Source: Pseudoxanthomonas suwonensis (GTDB lineage: Bacteria; Pseudomonadota; Gammaproteobacteria; Xanthomonadales; Xanthomonadaceae). Taken from it: 64,000 nt of DNA. Of the stretch, positions 9,694-18,752 are shown piece by piece; positions within the stretch are counted from its first letter, which is position 1; every line of letters starts with the position of its first letter. The stretch covers positions 310,001 through 374,000 of the forward strand of contig NZ_CP011144.1 of NCBI RefSeq assembly GCF_000972865.1. Reading direction: 5' to 3'. The notes below the pieces were generated by a model, which saw nothing but the letters and a program-made list of their open reading frames with translations, had not been told where the DNA came from and ran no database searches. The position numbers and the translations under genes were made by a program.

Positions 9694-11862
9694 ATGTCGT
9701 CCGTCCGCGGAAGCCTGAACAAGCTTCCTGTCCCCAACCTCCGCGTCGCGCCCCTGGTCGCGTCCGCCTCCCGGCGTCTGCGCTACCTGTCGATCCGCAG
9801 CAAGATCCTGCTGCTGCCGGCGATCGCACTGGCCGGGCTGCTGGTCTACTTCGTCTACTCGGCGCTGGTGCTGCGCGCCAACACCGGCACCCTGGAAGGC
9901 TTCGCCGAGCGCACCCTGCCGGTGATGACCCTCGCCGCGCAGGCCAACCAGGGCCTGATCGAGACCCAGGGGCTGTTCACCCAGGCCCTGGGCGACCGCG
10001 ACGAATTCCTGATCGAGGACGCCAACACCCAGGCCGCGGCCACCCGCGAGCGCCTGCTGGCGATCAAGGCCACCGACCCGGCGTATGCCGAGCGCATGGA
10101 CCAGTTGGCCGCGCTGTGGGACCGCTACGTGGAGCGCAGCGGCACCGCGGTGGCCGGGATGATCGCCGGCGACGGCGACATGGAAACCTTCCAGGCGCTG
10201 GCCGCCGAGAAGCAGGCCGCGTTCGAGGAAGTGCACAACGAACTGGCGCAGCTGGCCCAGGACAGCGAGGCCTCATCGCAGGCCGCGCTGGCCGGCGCCA
10301 CCGCGCGCTCGCGCGGCGCGCTCAAGGTCGGCCTGGGCATCGTGCTGGTGCTGGCGCTGCTGGCGGTGGTGGCGGTGATCCTGGTCGACGCGGCCATCCG
10401 CCATCCGATCGAGCGCCTGGACCAGGCCATCGCCGAGGTCGCGCGCGGCAATTTCGGCGTGCGCGTGGAGGCCGAGGGCCGCGACGCGATCAGCGCCATG
10501 TGCCACTCCTTCAACGCGCTGCTGGCGGCGCTGAACTCGGCGATCGCCGAATCCAACGACGTGCTGGCCGCGGTCGGCCGCGGCGATTTCACCCGCCGCG
10601 TCGACGCCGACCTGCCCGGCGACCTGGCGCGCCTGAAGACCGGCGTCAACGCCAGTGCCGACAGCGTGCAGAAGACCATGGACGCGCTCGACGCGGTGAT
10701 GGACGCGATGGCGCGCGGCGACTTCTCCGCGCGCATGAGCGCCGAGGTCCAGGGCGAGTCGCGCGGCAAGGTCGACCGGGCCATGGGCCTGCTGCAGCAG
10801 TCGCTGGCGGCGCTGGAGCGCAGTCTCAGCGGCGCGGCGGCGGGCGACTTCACCCGCCGGATCGAGGCCGAACTGCCCGGCGAGCTGGACCAGCTCAAGC
10901 GCGCGGTGAACAGCGCGCTGTCGGCGCTGGAAACAGCCTTCGACGAGATCGGCGCCACCGCCCAGGCGCTGGCCGAGGGCGACCTGACCCGGCGCATCCG
11001 CAACGACTACGCCGGCACCCTGAAAACTCTGACCGAGGCGCTCAACAGCTCGCTCGACAGCGTCTCCCAGGTGATCCGCGAAAGCATGTTCAACGCCGAG
11101 GAAGTCGGCCTGGGCATCGAGGAGATCGCACGCGGCAACGCCGACCTGTCCGGCCGCACCGAGCGCCAGGCCAGCGCGCTGCAGGACAGCGCCGCCAGCA
11201 TCGAGCAGCTGCTGGCCGCCGCGCGCAACGCCGCCGACAACAGCCGTCAGACCAACGACCTGACCCATGGCGCGCTGGGCAATTCGCGCCAGGGCGTGGA
11301 CGTGGCCGGCCAGGCCAGCAACTCGATGGTATCGATCACCGAGGCCAGCCGCCGGATCGGCGAGATCATCTCGCTGATCGACTCGGTCGCCTTCCAGACC
11401 AACATCCTCGCGCTCAACGCCGCGGTCGAGGCCGCGCGTGCCGGCGAGCACGGCCGCGGCTTCGCCGTGGTCGCCACCGAGGTACGCAGCCTCGCCCACC
11501 GCACCGCGACCTCGGCCAAGGAGATCCGCGACCTGATCGCCGACGCCATCTCGCGCGTGGGCGAAGGCAGCGGCCTGGTCGACGAGTCGCGCCGGCAGCT
11601 GGAGGCGATCGCCCACTCCAACGAGACCATCGCCGGCCTGGCTCGCCAGGCCGCCGACTCGGCGCAGGAGCAGTCGCAGGGTCTGCAGCAGCTCAGCCGT
11701 TCGGTCGGCGACCTGGAGTCGGTCAACCAGCAGAACAGCGCGCTGGTGGAGGAAGTGGCCGCGGCCAGCGCCTCGCTGCGCGAACGCGCCCAGGCGCTGC
11801 GCGCGGCGATGGCGCAGTTCCGGTTGCAGCCGGAAGGCGGCGACGTGGTGCGGGCGGCCTGA
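9694..11862 (+). CDS. Methyl-accepting chemotaxis protein with several HAMP repeats
   Basis: 722 residues: cytoplasmic lead, TM1 about 33-55, a helical periplasmic domain about 60-205 of the four-helix-bundle type, TM2 about 213-233, then a chain of HAMP-like modules. Four recurring units with GDFTRR-like cores (about 297, 345, 387 and 430) follow the first HAMP near 240-290. The MCP signalling domain about 465-705 has the conserved hairpin tip [20 protein letters not shown] (about 566-585) and [15 protein letters not shown]. No C-terminal NWxxF-type pentapeptide is present. It is alone, without che genes, and divergent from the porin gene. Start ATG 9694 gives a normal N-terminus. Confidence 0.92.
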   Translation: MSSVRGSLNKLPVPNLRVAPLVASASRRLRYLSIRSKILLLPAIALAGLLVYFVYSALVLRANTGTLEGFAERTLPVMTLAAQANQGLIETQGLFTQALGDRDEFLIEDANTQAAATRERLLAIKATDPAYAERMDQLAALWDRYVERSGTAVAGMIAGDGDMETFQALAAEKQAAFEEVHNELAQLAQDSEASSQAALAGATARSRGALKVGLGIVLVLALLAVVAVILVDAAIRHPIERLDQAIAEVARGNFGVRVEAEGRDAISAMCHSFNALLAALNSAIAESNDVLAAVGRGDFTRRVDADLPGDLARLKTGVNASADSVQKTMDALDAVMDAMARGDFSARMSAEVQGESRGKVDRAMGLLQQSLAALERSLSGAAAGDFTRRIEAELPGELDQLKRAVNSALSALETAFDEIGATAQALAEGDLTRRIRNDYAGTLKTLTEALNSSLDSVSQVIRESMFNAEEVGLGIEEIARGNADLSGRTERQASALQDSAASIEQLLAAARNAADNSRQTNDLTHGALGNSRQGVDVAGQASNSMVSITEASRRIGEIISLIDSVAFQTNILALNAAVEAARAGEHGRGFAVVATEVRSLAHRTATSAKEIRDLIADAISRVGEGSGLVDESRRQLEAIAHSNETIAGLARQAADSAQEQSQGLQQLSRSVGDLESVNQQNSALVEEVAAASASLRERAQALRAAMAQFRLQPEGGDVVRAA

Positions 11863-11873
11863 GAGCGCTTGCC

Positions 11874-11965
11874 ATCGTTCCCGCGTAGGCGGGAAGCGTT
11901 TTACAGCAGCCGAAACGCCTCACGACAGCCGAGGTGCCTTCACAACAGCCGCATGGCTGGTCGTG
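11874..11965. repeat. Fragmented GTTCCCGCG-type repeat
   Basis: Shows ATCGTTCCCGCGTAGGCGGGAAG followed by reiterated ACAGCCG phrases, related to the elements at 3937 and 14811. It begins the 780-bp gene-free stretch between the chemoreceptor and rlmD, which otherwise holds a long palindrome and two TGTAGGAGC elements. Confidence 0.55.
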
Positions 11966-12058
11966 GCTGATCGTCCAGTGACTTCCGCGTCTGATAGCGG
12001 AGCGTCGGCTCTGGACGCGCAGTCGCGACTCGTGGCCTTGGAGCAAGAGCGCTGACTC

Positions 12059-12189
12059 CGGAGGGGGCCGCCGTGCCCAGGGGGTCTGGCGCATCGCTCC
12101 GCTGCGGCGTCCTGCCTCCGAGTCGCGAACGCAGCACATCCCTGTGCTGCTTGCGCCAGACCCCCTGGGCACGACGGCCTCGGGAGCTT
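12059..12189. repeat. Long palindrome, copy 2 of 2
   Basis: Arms 12066-12093 and 12152-12179 with the same inner hairpin as the copy at 7196-7326; only a few bases differ. The copies are direct repeats 4.86 kb apart, flanking the PstS-like gene, porin and chemoreceptor. Confidence 0.85.
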
Positions 12190-12296
12190 TGGGGGCGTGG
12201 CTTCGATCCAGGAAGCAACAGCAAAGGCCCCCTCCCCGGCCCTCCCTCTTCGCCTGCGGCGAAAGGGAGGAGCAAACCCCATGCAGCACCACCTTC

Positions 12297-12513
12297 TGTA
12301 GGAGCCCAGCTTGCTGGCGACACGGGCGTCGGAATCACGAGGACGTCGCTTGGGCCGACGGCGTCGGGTCGCCGGCTGAACCCGGCTCCTACAACAGCCA
12401 CGGCGCGACCGATTTTCTGTAGGAGCTGACTTCAGTCGGCGACACGGGCGTCGAAACCACGAGGGCGTCGCCTGGGCCGACGGCGTCGGGTCGCGGTCAT
12501 GCCCGCTCCTACA
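12297..12513. repeat. Two TGTAGGAGC palindromic elements in tandem
   Basis: Element one (12297-12393) has a CCAGC-TT-GCTGG left hairpin and a GCCGG-type right hairpin. Element two (12418-12513) has a GACT-TC-AGTC left hairpin and a GCGG-GCATGA-CCGC right hairpin. The 121-bp step and the spacer (CAACAGCCACGGCGCGACC) match those of the arrays at 41.7 and 44.8 kb in reverse orientation. Confidence 0.85.
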
Positions 12514-12642
12514 AAAGCCGTGCGCTGCTCATCACCTGTGAACGAAGCCACGACCTGGAAGCTCCCGGCCCGCCGCGGCTCAGCCCGAAACCGACCACGC
12601 CCGGCGCTTTTGACCTCGCGGTTGCGGTTGCTTCCGCCAGAT

Positions 12643-13977
12643 TCAGCGCTCGAACAGCGCGATGCTCTCCACGTGCGCGGTGTGCGGGAACATGTCTATC
12701 ACCCCCGCCGATACCAGCCGGTAACCGCGCTCGTGCACCAGGAAGCCGGCGTCGCGGGCCAGCGAACCCGGGTGGCAACTCACGTAGACGACCCGCTCGA
12801 TGTCCTGCAGCGGCAGCTGCTTGAGCACCTCGTCGGCGCCCGAGCGTGGCGGGTCCAGCAGCAGACGGTCGAAGCCCTGGCGCATCCATGGCGTGCCGCG
12901 CTGGTCCTGGGTCAGGTCGGCGGAGAAGAACTGCGCGTTCTCCAGCCCGTTGCGCTGCGCATTGGCCCGCGCACGCGCCACCAGCCCGGCGTCACCCTCC
13001 ACCCCGACCACCTCGCGTACCTGCCGTGCCAGCGGCAGGGTGAAGTTGCCCAGCCCGCAGAACAGGTCCAGCACCCGCTGCTCCGGCCGGGCGTCGAGCA
13101 TCTCCAGCGCCAGCGCGATCATCTTCTCGTTGAGCCGCGCGTTGACCTGGATGAAGTCCGCCGGCTCGAACGCCAGTTCCACGTCCCACTGCGGCAGCCG
13201 GAACGACAGCGCCGGCGCCTCGCCCTCCAGCGGATGCACACTGTCGATGCCCTTGGGCTGCAGGAAGATCGCGAAACCGTGCTCGCGCCCGAACCCGGCC
13301 AGCGCGGCGCGGTCCGGCTCCGACAGCGGCACCAGATGGCGCACGGTCAGGGCGATGGCGTCGTCGCCGGCGATGAACTCGATCTGCGGGATGTGCTCGC
13401 GTGCCTGCAGGCCGTCGACCAGCGCGGCCAGCGCCTCGATCTTCATCCCGATTTCGGGAATGGTGGTGTGGCATTCGCGCAGGTCGGCGACGAAGCGCGG
13501 ATCCTGCTCGCGGAAGCCGACCAGGGTCTTGTCCTTCTTGTTGACCCGGCGCACCGAGAACCGGCCCTTGCGCCGGTAGCCCCAGCTGTCGGCGGTCAGC
13601 GGCGGCAGCACCCGCCCCGGGGCGACCTTGCCGATCCGTTCCAGGTTCTCCAGCAGCACCCGCTGCTTGGCCACGATCTGGCGGTCCTCGGCCAGGTGCT
13701 GCAGCACGCAGCCTCCGCAGGTGCCGAAGTGCGGGCAGCGCGGCGCCACCCGTTCGGGCGAGGCCGTGAGCACCTCCAGCGTGCGCGCCTCGTCGAAGCG
13801 GCGGCTGCGCGCGGTGGGCTCGGCAATGACCGTCTCACCGGGCAGCGCGCCGGCCACGAACACGGTCTTGCCGTCGTCGCGGCGGGCCACGCCGCGGCCG
13901 TCGTGGCTGAGGTCGAGGATGTCGGTCTGGAATGGAGTGCGGTCGAATCGGGCCACGTGGCGCAGGCTGCGGGGCAA
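12643..13977 (-). CDS. rlmD: 23S rRNA (uracil-1939-C5)-methyltransferase RlmD
   Basis: Methylates U1939 of 23S rRNA. The 444-residue enzyme has an N-terminal TRAM domain (about 8-70), a 4Fe-4S cluster motif CPHFGTCGGC (about 80-89) with a further Cys in RECHTT, and the SAM-binding LDLFCGLGNFTLPLA (about 300-314). The C-terminal catalytic motif is DPPRSG...VSCHPGSLARD. Most family members have SCNP; here the Asn is His, a mild deviation in the catalytic Cys loop. Monocistronic, divergent from the receiver-HPt gene and followed by the repeat block. Confidence 0.95.
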   Translation of the reverse strand: MPRSLRHVARFDRTPFQTDILDLSHDGRGVARRDDGKTVFVAGALPGETVIAEPTARSRRFDEARTLEVLTASPERVAPRCPHFGTCGGCVLQHLAEDRQIVAKQRVLLENLERIGKVAPGRVLPPLTADSWGYRRKGRFSVRRVNKKDKTLVGFREQDPRFVADLRECHTTIPEIGMKIEALAALVDGLQAREHIPQIEFIAGDDAIALTVRHLVPLSEPDRAALAGFGREHGFAIFLQPKGIDSVHPLEGEAPALSFRLPQWDVELAFEPADFIQVNARLNEKMIALALEMLDARPEQRVLDLFCGLGNFTLPLARQVREVVGVEGDAGLVARARANAQRNGLENAQFFSADLTQDQRGTPWMRQGFDRLLLDPPRSGADEVLKQLPLQDIERVVYVSCHPGSLARDAGFLVHERGYRLVSAGVIDMFPHTAHVESIALFER

Positions 13978-14107
13978 AAAGGCCGGCCATTGTCCCAGAT
14001 CGGCGCGGGCCGGCCCACCGCGGGCGCGGCCCGGGACCGTGACCTGCGCCCGTTGCCCCCGGGACTGGTAGCGCTAAGATGGCCCCAGCCGACATGGAGT
14101 CAGCCGC

Positions 14108-14806
14108 ATGGAACCCCGGGATCCCGCCCCGCTTCCTCCCGTGCCGAGGATCCTGCTGGTCGAGGACGACACGATCAGCCAGGCCTATTTCCGCGCCGTG
14201 CTCGAGGCGCTGCCCGCCGCGGTCGACACGGTCGCGACCCAGGCCTGCGCGCTGGCGCGGGCCGAATCCAGCCGCCACGACCTGTGGCTGATCGACCTGA
14301 CCCTGCCCGACGGCTCCGGCATCGACCTGCTGCGCCGGCTGCGGGCGCGCTGGCCGCAATCGCCGCCGGCGCTGGCGCATACCGCCGACGCCGACCCCGC
14401 CGTCCGCGCCCCGGCGCTGCACGCTGGGTTCCGCGAGGTGCTGGTCAAGCCGCTGGCGACCGCCGAACTGGCCGGCGCGGTGCGCAGCGCGCTGGCCGAA
14501 GCCGGTGGCCTGCCCGACTGGGACAACGCCGCCGCCGCGGTCGCGCTCAACCACGATCCGGCCAACATCCAGGCGCTGCGCCGGCTGTTTCTGGAGGAAC
14601 TGCCCGGCGCCCGCGACGAGGTGCTGCGCAGCGCGCGGCGCGGCGACGCTGGCGCCCTGCGCGCGCGCCTGCACCGGCTGCAGGCCGGCTGCGGCCTGGT
14701 CGGCGCGCGCCGGCTCGGCGCGGCGGTGGAACTGCTGCGGCGCACGCCGGAGTCGCGCACCGCGCTGGAGCGCTTCGACCACGCCGCGCGCGACCTGCTT
14801 GGCTGA
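14108..14806 (+). CDS. Orphan response regulator with C-terminal HPt-like domain
   Basis: 232 residues. A receiver domain (about 13-130) shows the acidic pocket LLVEDD (15-20), phospho-acceptor Asp in LWLIDLTLPDGSG and the conserved Lys in VLVKPLA. A second helical domain (about 145-230) contains LHRLQAGCGLVGARRLG, which fits the HPt phospho-His motif with His189; the usual following Lys is Gln192. There is no DNA-binding or enzymatic output domain. The order receiver-HPt without a kinase suggests a phosphate-relay intermediate or sink served by a hybrid kinase encoded elsewhere. The upstream neighbour rlmD is divergent; downstream is a repeat and convergent creD. Confidence 0.8.
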   Translation: MEPRDPAPLPPVPRILLVEDDTISQAYFRAVLEALPAAVDTVATQACALARAESSRHDLWLIDLTLPDGSGIDLLRRLRARWPQSPPALAHTADADPAVRAPALHAGFREVLVKPLATAELAGAVRSALAEAGGLPDWDNAAAAVALNHDPANIQALRRLFLEELPGARDEVLRSARRGDAGALRARLHRLQAGCGLVGARRLGAAVELLRRTPESRTALERFDHAARDLLG

Positions 14807-14810
14807 TACA

Positions 14811-14955
14811 GCCGTCGTTCCCGCGCAGGCGGGAACCCAGTGACTTTAAAGCCCGTGAAGCCGAAGGCACTGGATGATCAGCCATTGGGCTGCTGTGGAG
14901 CGCGTCCCGCCTACGCGGGGATGACGTCATTCCGGACGGTGCTACGCGGAAATGA
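14811..14955. repeat. GTCGTTCCCGCG/GGGAACCCAGTGACTT repeat cluster
   Basis: Begins with the hairpin TTCCCGCGCAGGCGGGAA and continues with degenerate copies (GTCCCGCCTACGCGGGGATGACGTC) in the gap between the convergent receiver-HPt and creD genes. Same family as 3937-4061 and 56426-56462. The hairpin may double as a bidirectional terminator. Confidence 0.65.
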
Positions 14956-14973
14956 CGTCGTCGAAGTTCGCGC

Positions 14974-16365
14974 TCACCCCAGACTCGCGGCACGCTCGTA
15001 CCAGTCCACCTTGCGGGTGATCCACATGATCCCGGCCAGCACGCCGAACAGCAGCAGCGAGCCCATCAGCAGCGCGTTGTCCTCCGACACCAGCAGGCTG
15101 TAGAGCGCGCCGTACAGCGCGGTCAGCATCGTCGCGAACAGCCCCGCCCGCCACCAGCTCTTCAGCACTCCCGACAGGTAGACGAACTGCAGGCCGATGC
15201 ACGCCGCCGCCGAGATCACGTAGGCCTTCCAGAACGCCATGTGCTCGGACAGGCCCAGCAGCAGCAGGAAGAAGATCGCCAGCGCCAGGCCGACCAGCAG
15301 GTACTGCAGCGGGTGGATGCGCAGTTGCTTGACCAGCTCGAACAGGGCGAAGCCGACGAAGGTCAGCAGCACGAACAGGATCCCGTACTTGCTGGCACGG
15401 TCGGCCTGGGTATAGACGTCGACCGGATCGACCAGGCTCAGCACCACGCTGTCCACCGCCGCCTCGCCCGCGTAGGCGCCCGCGCTTCCCGGGCGCACGG
15501 TCAGGCGCGGCGCGTGCGGATCGTGCAGCTGCGACTGTGCGGCGCTGGCCAGCGAGGAGATGTTCCAGGACGCGTCGAAGCCGTCGGCGCCGATGCTGCG
15601 CTGGTTGGGCAGGAAGCGGCCGCTGAACTGCGGATGCGGCCAGGCCGAACTCAGCGCGATGCGGTTGTCGTCGGCCACCGGCACGATCGCCAGCGACTGG
15701 GTGCCGGCGATCGCCATCGCCAGGCTCACCTGGCTGCCGGGCAGCGCGCGCACCGTCACCGGACCCTCGGCGTCGGTCGCGTCGGCGACCGGCGAAGGCA
15801 GCCGCGCATGCATGCCGTCCATGCGCGCGGCCATCGCGCCGGCGCCTGGCTGCAGTTCCAGCGTCCTGCCGTCCGCCTGCAGCACGGGCGTGCCGACCAG
15901 GCCGCGCACGTCGGCCAGGCCCAGCACCAGGTAGGGCTCGCCGTACTCGCGCCCGGCCACCGCCGGCACCGGCATCGGCGCGAACCGGGCCTGCACCTCG
16001 GCCTGCCACTGGAACACGCGCACGTCGTACAGGCCGATGCGGCGCACGTCCGGCTCGACCACGCCGCCGGCCTCCAGCTTTTCCGGGGTCTGCAACAGGT
16101 AGCCCTCGACCGTCTCCTCGCGCACTTCCAGGCGGCCATCGCGGCCGGCGGCGTTCACCCGGCGCGTTTCCTTCCACGGCAGCACGCGCAGCGGGCCGAC
16201 CAGCTGCTGCGGCCCGGCCATGCTCTGCGACACCCGCTCCACCGCCTGGCCGCGGTAGTGCGAGCGGTCGTGGATCAGCCCGCGGATCATCGACAGCGGG
16301 ATCAGCAGGAGCAGCACCAGCCCGCCGACGGTGAGGAAGCGCAACAGCAGTCTCAGCGATTTCAT
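14974..16365 (-). CDS. creD: CreD inner-membrane protein
   Basis: 463 residues: one N-terminal TM helix (about 11-28), a large periplasmic beta-rich domain (about 30-320), then five or so TM helices from about 327 to 450, ending WITRKVDWYERAASLG. This is the CreD/BlrD architecture. Its molecular role is poorly known; in E. coli and Stenotrophomonas/Aeromonas it is induced by CreBC and affects envelope integrity and beta-lactam response. It lies downstream of creB and creC on the same strand but is separated by a palindromic element. It has its own cre-tag-like site (16434-16449), so independent CreB activation is likely. Confidence 0.93.
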   Translation of the reverse strand: MKSLRLLLRFLTVGGLVLLLLIPLSMIRGLIHDRSHYRGQAVERVSQSMAGPQQLVGPLRVLPWKETRRVNAAGRDGRLEVREETVEGYLLQTPEKLEAGGVVEPDVRRIGLYDVRVFQWQAEVQARFAPMPVPAVAGREYGEPYLVLGLADVRGLVGTPVLQADGRTLELQPGAGAMAARMDGMHARLPSPVADATDAEGPVTVRALPGSQVSLAMAIAGTQSLAIVPVADDNRIALSSAWPHPQFSGRFLPNQRSIGADGFDASWNISSLASAAQSQLHDPHAPRLTVRPGSAGAYAGEAAVDSVVLSLVDPVDVYTQADRASKYGILFVLLTFVGFALFELVKQLRIHPLQYLLVGLALAIFFLLLLGLSEHMAFWKAYVISAAACIGLQFVYLSGVLKSWWRAGLFATMLTALYGALYSLLVSEDNALLMGSLLLFGVLAGIMWITRKVDWYERAASLG

Positions 16366-16433
16366 GGGTTCGCCCCGGATGGAATGACGGGGCGAAGCGT
16401 GGCGCGGCCGCGTGGGGCGGGCGTGGGCGTTGT

Positions 16434-16449
16434 TTGAAGCGGGGGTGAA
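16434..16449 (-). promoter_or_regulatory. Candidate CreB binding site (cre tag) before creD
   Basis: On the minus strand the site reads TTCAC-CCCCGC-TTCAA, matching the E. coli cre-tag TTCAC-N6-TTCAC at nine of ten defined bases. It is 69 bp upstream of the creD start and lies between the repeat element and creD, so the repeat does not separate it from its gene. Confidence 0.6.
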
Positions 16450-16477
16450 GTGCGAGCCGGCGGCGCGGCCGCTCTTC

Positions 16478-16573
16478 TGTAGGAGCCGACTTCAGTCGGC
16501 GACACGGGCGTCGGAACCACGAGGGCGTCGCCTGGGCCGACGGCGTCGGGTCGCGGTCATGCCCGCTCCTACA
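16478..16573. repeat. TGTAGGAGC palindromic element between creC and creD
   Basis: Left end hairpin GCCGACT-TC-AGTCGGC (perfect 7-bp stem), right end of the GCGG-GCATGA-CCGC type. Its right end supplies the creC TAG stop. Located inside an operon-like gene series, it could attenuate read-through from creBC into creD. Confidence 0.9.
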
Positions 16574-18002
16574 ACAGCGGGAGGGACAGGCCGGCTTCGG
16601 CGCCGCCGGCGTCGCGGTTGGCCAGCCAGGCTTCGCCGCCGTGCAGCCGCGCCACCTCGCGCACGAACGGCAGGCCCAGGCCGGAACTGCGCTGGCCACC
16701 GGGCCGGGCCAGCGAATAGAACCGCTCGAACACCCGCGCGGCCGCGTAGTCCGGCACGCCCGGCCCTTGGTCGAGCACCCGCACCCGGGCATGGCCATCG
16801 CCAGCCTCCAGCACCAGCGCGACCGTGCCGCCTGCCGGCGAGAACCCGACCGCGTTGTCGAGCAGGTTGGCGATCGCCTGGCGCAGCAGGAAGGTATCGC
16901 CCTGGACCCGTAACGGGCGCTCGGCACCCTCGATCCGCAGCTGCAGCCGCGCGCCCGCCAGCCGCGGCCCGATCGCCTCCGCCGCCTCGCCCAGCAGCGC
17001 GGCCAGGTCCACCGGCTCGCGCCGCTGCAGCCAGCCGTGCTGCTCCACCTCGGCCAGCGCCAGCAGCTTGTCGATGGTCTCGGTCAGGCGCTGCTGCTGC
17101 TCCTGGATGTTGCGCGCGAAGCGCTGGCGCTCGGCCTCCGGCAACGGCTCCTGCAGCAGCTCGGCCGCGCCGCGGATCGCCGCCAGCGGGCCCTTCATCT
17201 CGTGGGTCAGCGATTGCACGTACTGCTCGACGTAGGCCTTGCCCTCGAGCTTGCTGCGCATGTCCTCCAGCGCCCGGCCCAGGTCGCCGATCTCGTCGCG
17301 GCGCGGCGGCGGCGGCGGCACCGGCTCGCCGGCGGCGACCGCCTGCGCGTAGCGGTTCAGCCGCCCGATCCCGCGCATCAGCCACGCCGTCATCAGCACG
17401 CCCACCAGCGCCGACAGCCCGATCAGCCAGGCGCCCTGGCGCATGATGCTGCGCTGGCTGGCCTCGATGAACGGCTCGATGCTGTGGTTGGGCTTGGCCA
17501 CGGTCAGCACGCCGATAAGGGTGTCCGGCGCCTGCGGGTCGTGGATCGGCGCGGCCACGTGCATCACCGTGCGCTCGCTGTCTGGCGCCTCCGGACTGGA
17601 ACGGGCGCCGTACTCGCCGCGCAGGGTGCGGTAGACATCGTTCCAGCGCGAGTTGTCGCGGCCCAGCTCGCGCCCTTCCGAGTCGAACACCACGATCCCG
17701 CGCGCGTCGGTGACGGTGACCCGGTAGTCGATGCTGCGCTTGGGGAAGCTCCAGATCATCGCCCCGGGGTCGCGCTCCCTGACCCGGGCCAGGTCGGCGG
17801 CGAAGCGGCCGTCGGCGATGCGCCCGGCCTTCATGTCGTCGGCGGCCATCGCCGCCAGCACGTTGGCGGTGTCGACCAGGGTCGACTCCATCGCCTGGCG
17901 CACGCCCGGCTTGACCTCGTCGACGAACACCCGCATCACGAAGAACGCGGCCAGGCCGACGATCAGGAAGAAACCCAGGAACAGGCGCAGTCCCAGCCGC
18001 AC
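16569..18002 (-). CDS. creC: Two-component sensor histidine kinase CreC
   Basis: 477 residues: TM1 about 5-25, a periplasmic sensor domain to about 185 with VTDARGIVVFDSEGRELG, TM2 about 190-208 and HAMP about 210-260. The kinase core has H-box SLTHEMKGPLAAIRG (about 269-283), N-box NLLDNAVGFSP, DQGPGVPD and GLGLPFVREVARLHGG. These features and the adjoining creB and creD identify CreC. The start is GTG immediately after the creB TGA stop (TGAGTG), implying translational coupling. The final TAG stop is contributed by the palindromic element downstream. Confidence 0.93.
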   Translation of the reverse strand: MRLGLRLFLGFFLIVGLAAFFVMRVFVDEVKPGVRQAMESTLVDTANVLAAMAADDMKAGRIADGRFAADLARVRERDPGAMIWSFPKRSIDYRVTVTDARGIVVFDSEGRELGRDNSRWNDVYRTLRGEYGARSSPEAPDSERTVMHVAAPIHDPQAPDTLIGVLTVAKPNHSIEPFIEASQRSIMRQGAWLIGLSALVGVLMTAWLMRGIGRLNRYAQAVAAGEPVPPPPPRRDEIGDLGRALEDMRSKLEGKAYVEQYVQSLTHEMKGPLAAIRGAAELLQEPLPEAERQRFARNIQEQQQRLTETIDKLLALAEVEQHGWLQRREPVDLAALLGEAAEAIGPRLAGARLQLRIEGAERPLRVQGDTFLLRQAIANLLDNAVGFSPAGGTVALVLEAGDGHARVRVLDQGPGVPDYAAARVFERFYSLARPGGQRSSGLGLPFVREVARLHGGEAWLANRDAGGAEAGLSLPLL

Positions 18003-18707
18003 TCAGGCCTCGATCGCGTAGCCGACACCGCGGTGGGTGCGGATCGGGTCGGGTTCGGCGCCGGCTGCGCGCAGCTTGGCCCGCAGGGTCTTGATGTGGG
18101 TGTCCACGGTGCGGTCGCCGCTGTCGGCGTCACCGTCCCAGCCGCGGTCCATCAGCTGGGCGCGGCTGAGGATCGCGCCGGGACGCTGCAGCAGCGCTTC
18201 CAGCAGCGCGTATTCGTAGCGGGTCAGTTCCAGCGTGCGCCCGCGGTAGCGGACGCGGTGGCCGGCGCGGTCCACGGCGAAGTCGCCGCGCTCCACCCAG
18301 CCGTCGGCTGCCACCGCCGGAACCTGGCTGCGGCGCAGCCGGGCGCGGACCCGCGCGACCAGTTCGCGCGGCGAGAACGGCTTGGCCACGTAGTCGTCCG
18401 CGCCCAGTTCCAGGCCCAGCACCCGGTCGATCTCGTCGTTGCGCGCGGTCAGGAAGATCACCGGCACCTCGCTGAAGCCTCGCAGCCGGCGGCACACGTC
18501 GAAGCCGCTGAGGTCCGGCAGGCCCACGTCGAGCACCAGCACGTCGACGCCGCCGGCGCGCACCCGCTCCAGCGCCTGCCCGCCCAGCAGGCAGTGCTCG
18601 GCCGCCAGGCCCTCGCTTCGCAGCGCGTACAGCAGCGCGTCGGCGATGGCCGGTTCGTCTTCGGCGACCAGGATCAGCGGGGCGGACGGCATCGTGCTGG
18701 GCGGCAT
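18003..18707 (-). CDS. creB: Response regulator CreB (OmpR family)
   Basis: 234 residues: receiver domain with EDEPAIADAL (acidic pair near residue 16), phospho-acceptor Asp in LVLDVGLPDLSG (about 58-62) and KPFSPRELVARV. The C-terminal winged helix contains LTRYEYALLEALL and the recognition helix region DRTVDTHIKTLRAKLR. It activates cre-tag promoters such as creD. Two starts are close, MPPST at 18707 and MPSAP at 18692; the longer is listed. An open frame continues far upstream but is the antisense of rlmJ. Only 45 bp separate it from divergent rlmJ, so promoters overlap. Confidence 0.93.
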   Translation of the reverse strand: MPPSTMPSAPLILVAEDEPAIADALLYALRSEGLAAEHCLLGGQALERVRAGGVDVLVLDVGLPDLSGFDVCRRLRGFSEVPVIFLTARNDEIDRVLGLELGADDYVAKPFSPRELVARVRARLRRSQVPAVAADGWVERGDFAVDRAGHRVRYRGRTLELTRYEYALLEALLQRPGAILSRAQLMDRGWDGDADSGDRTVDTHIKTLRAKLRAAGAEPDPIRTHRGVGYAIEA

Positions 18708-18752
18708 CGCGCAAGCATAGTCCGCGCCCGTGGCGGCGGCTATGCTGCGCGC

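Noticed and set aside
12643..13977. His in place of Asn in the RlmD SCNP loop taken as inactivation
   Set aside because: The catalytic Cys, Fe-S cysteines and DPPRSG motif are intact, and this position tolerates variation, so a pseudogene call is not justified.
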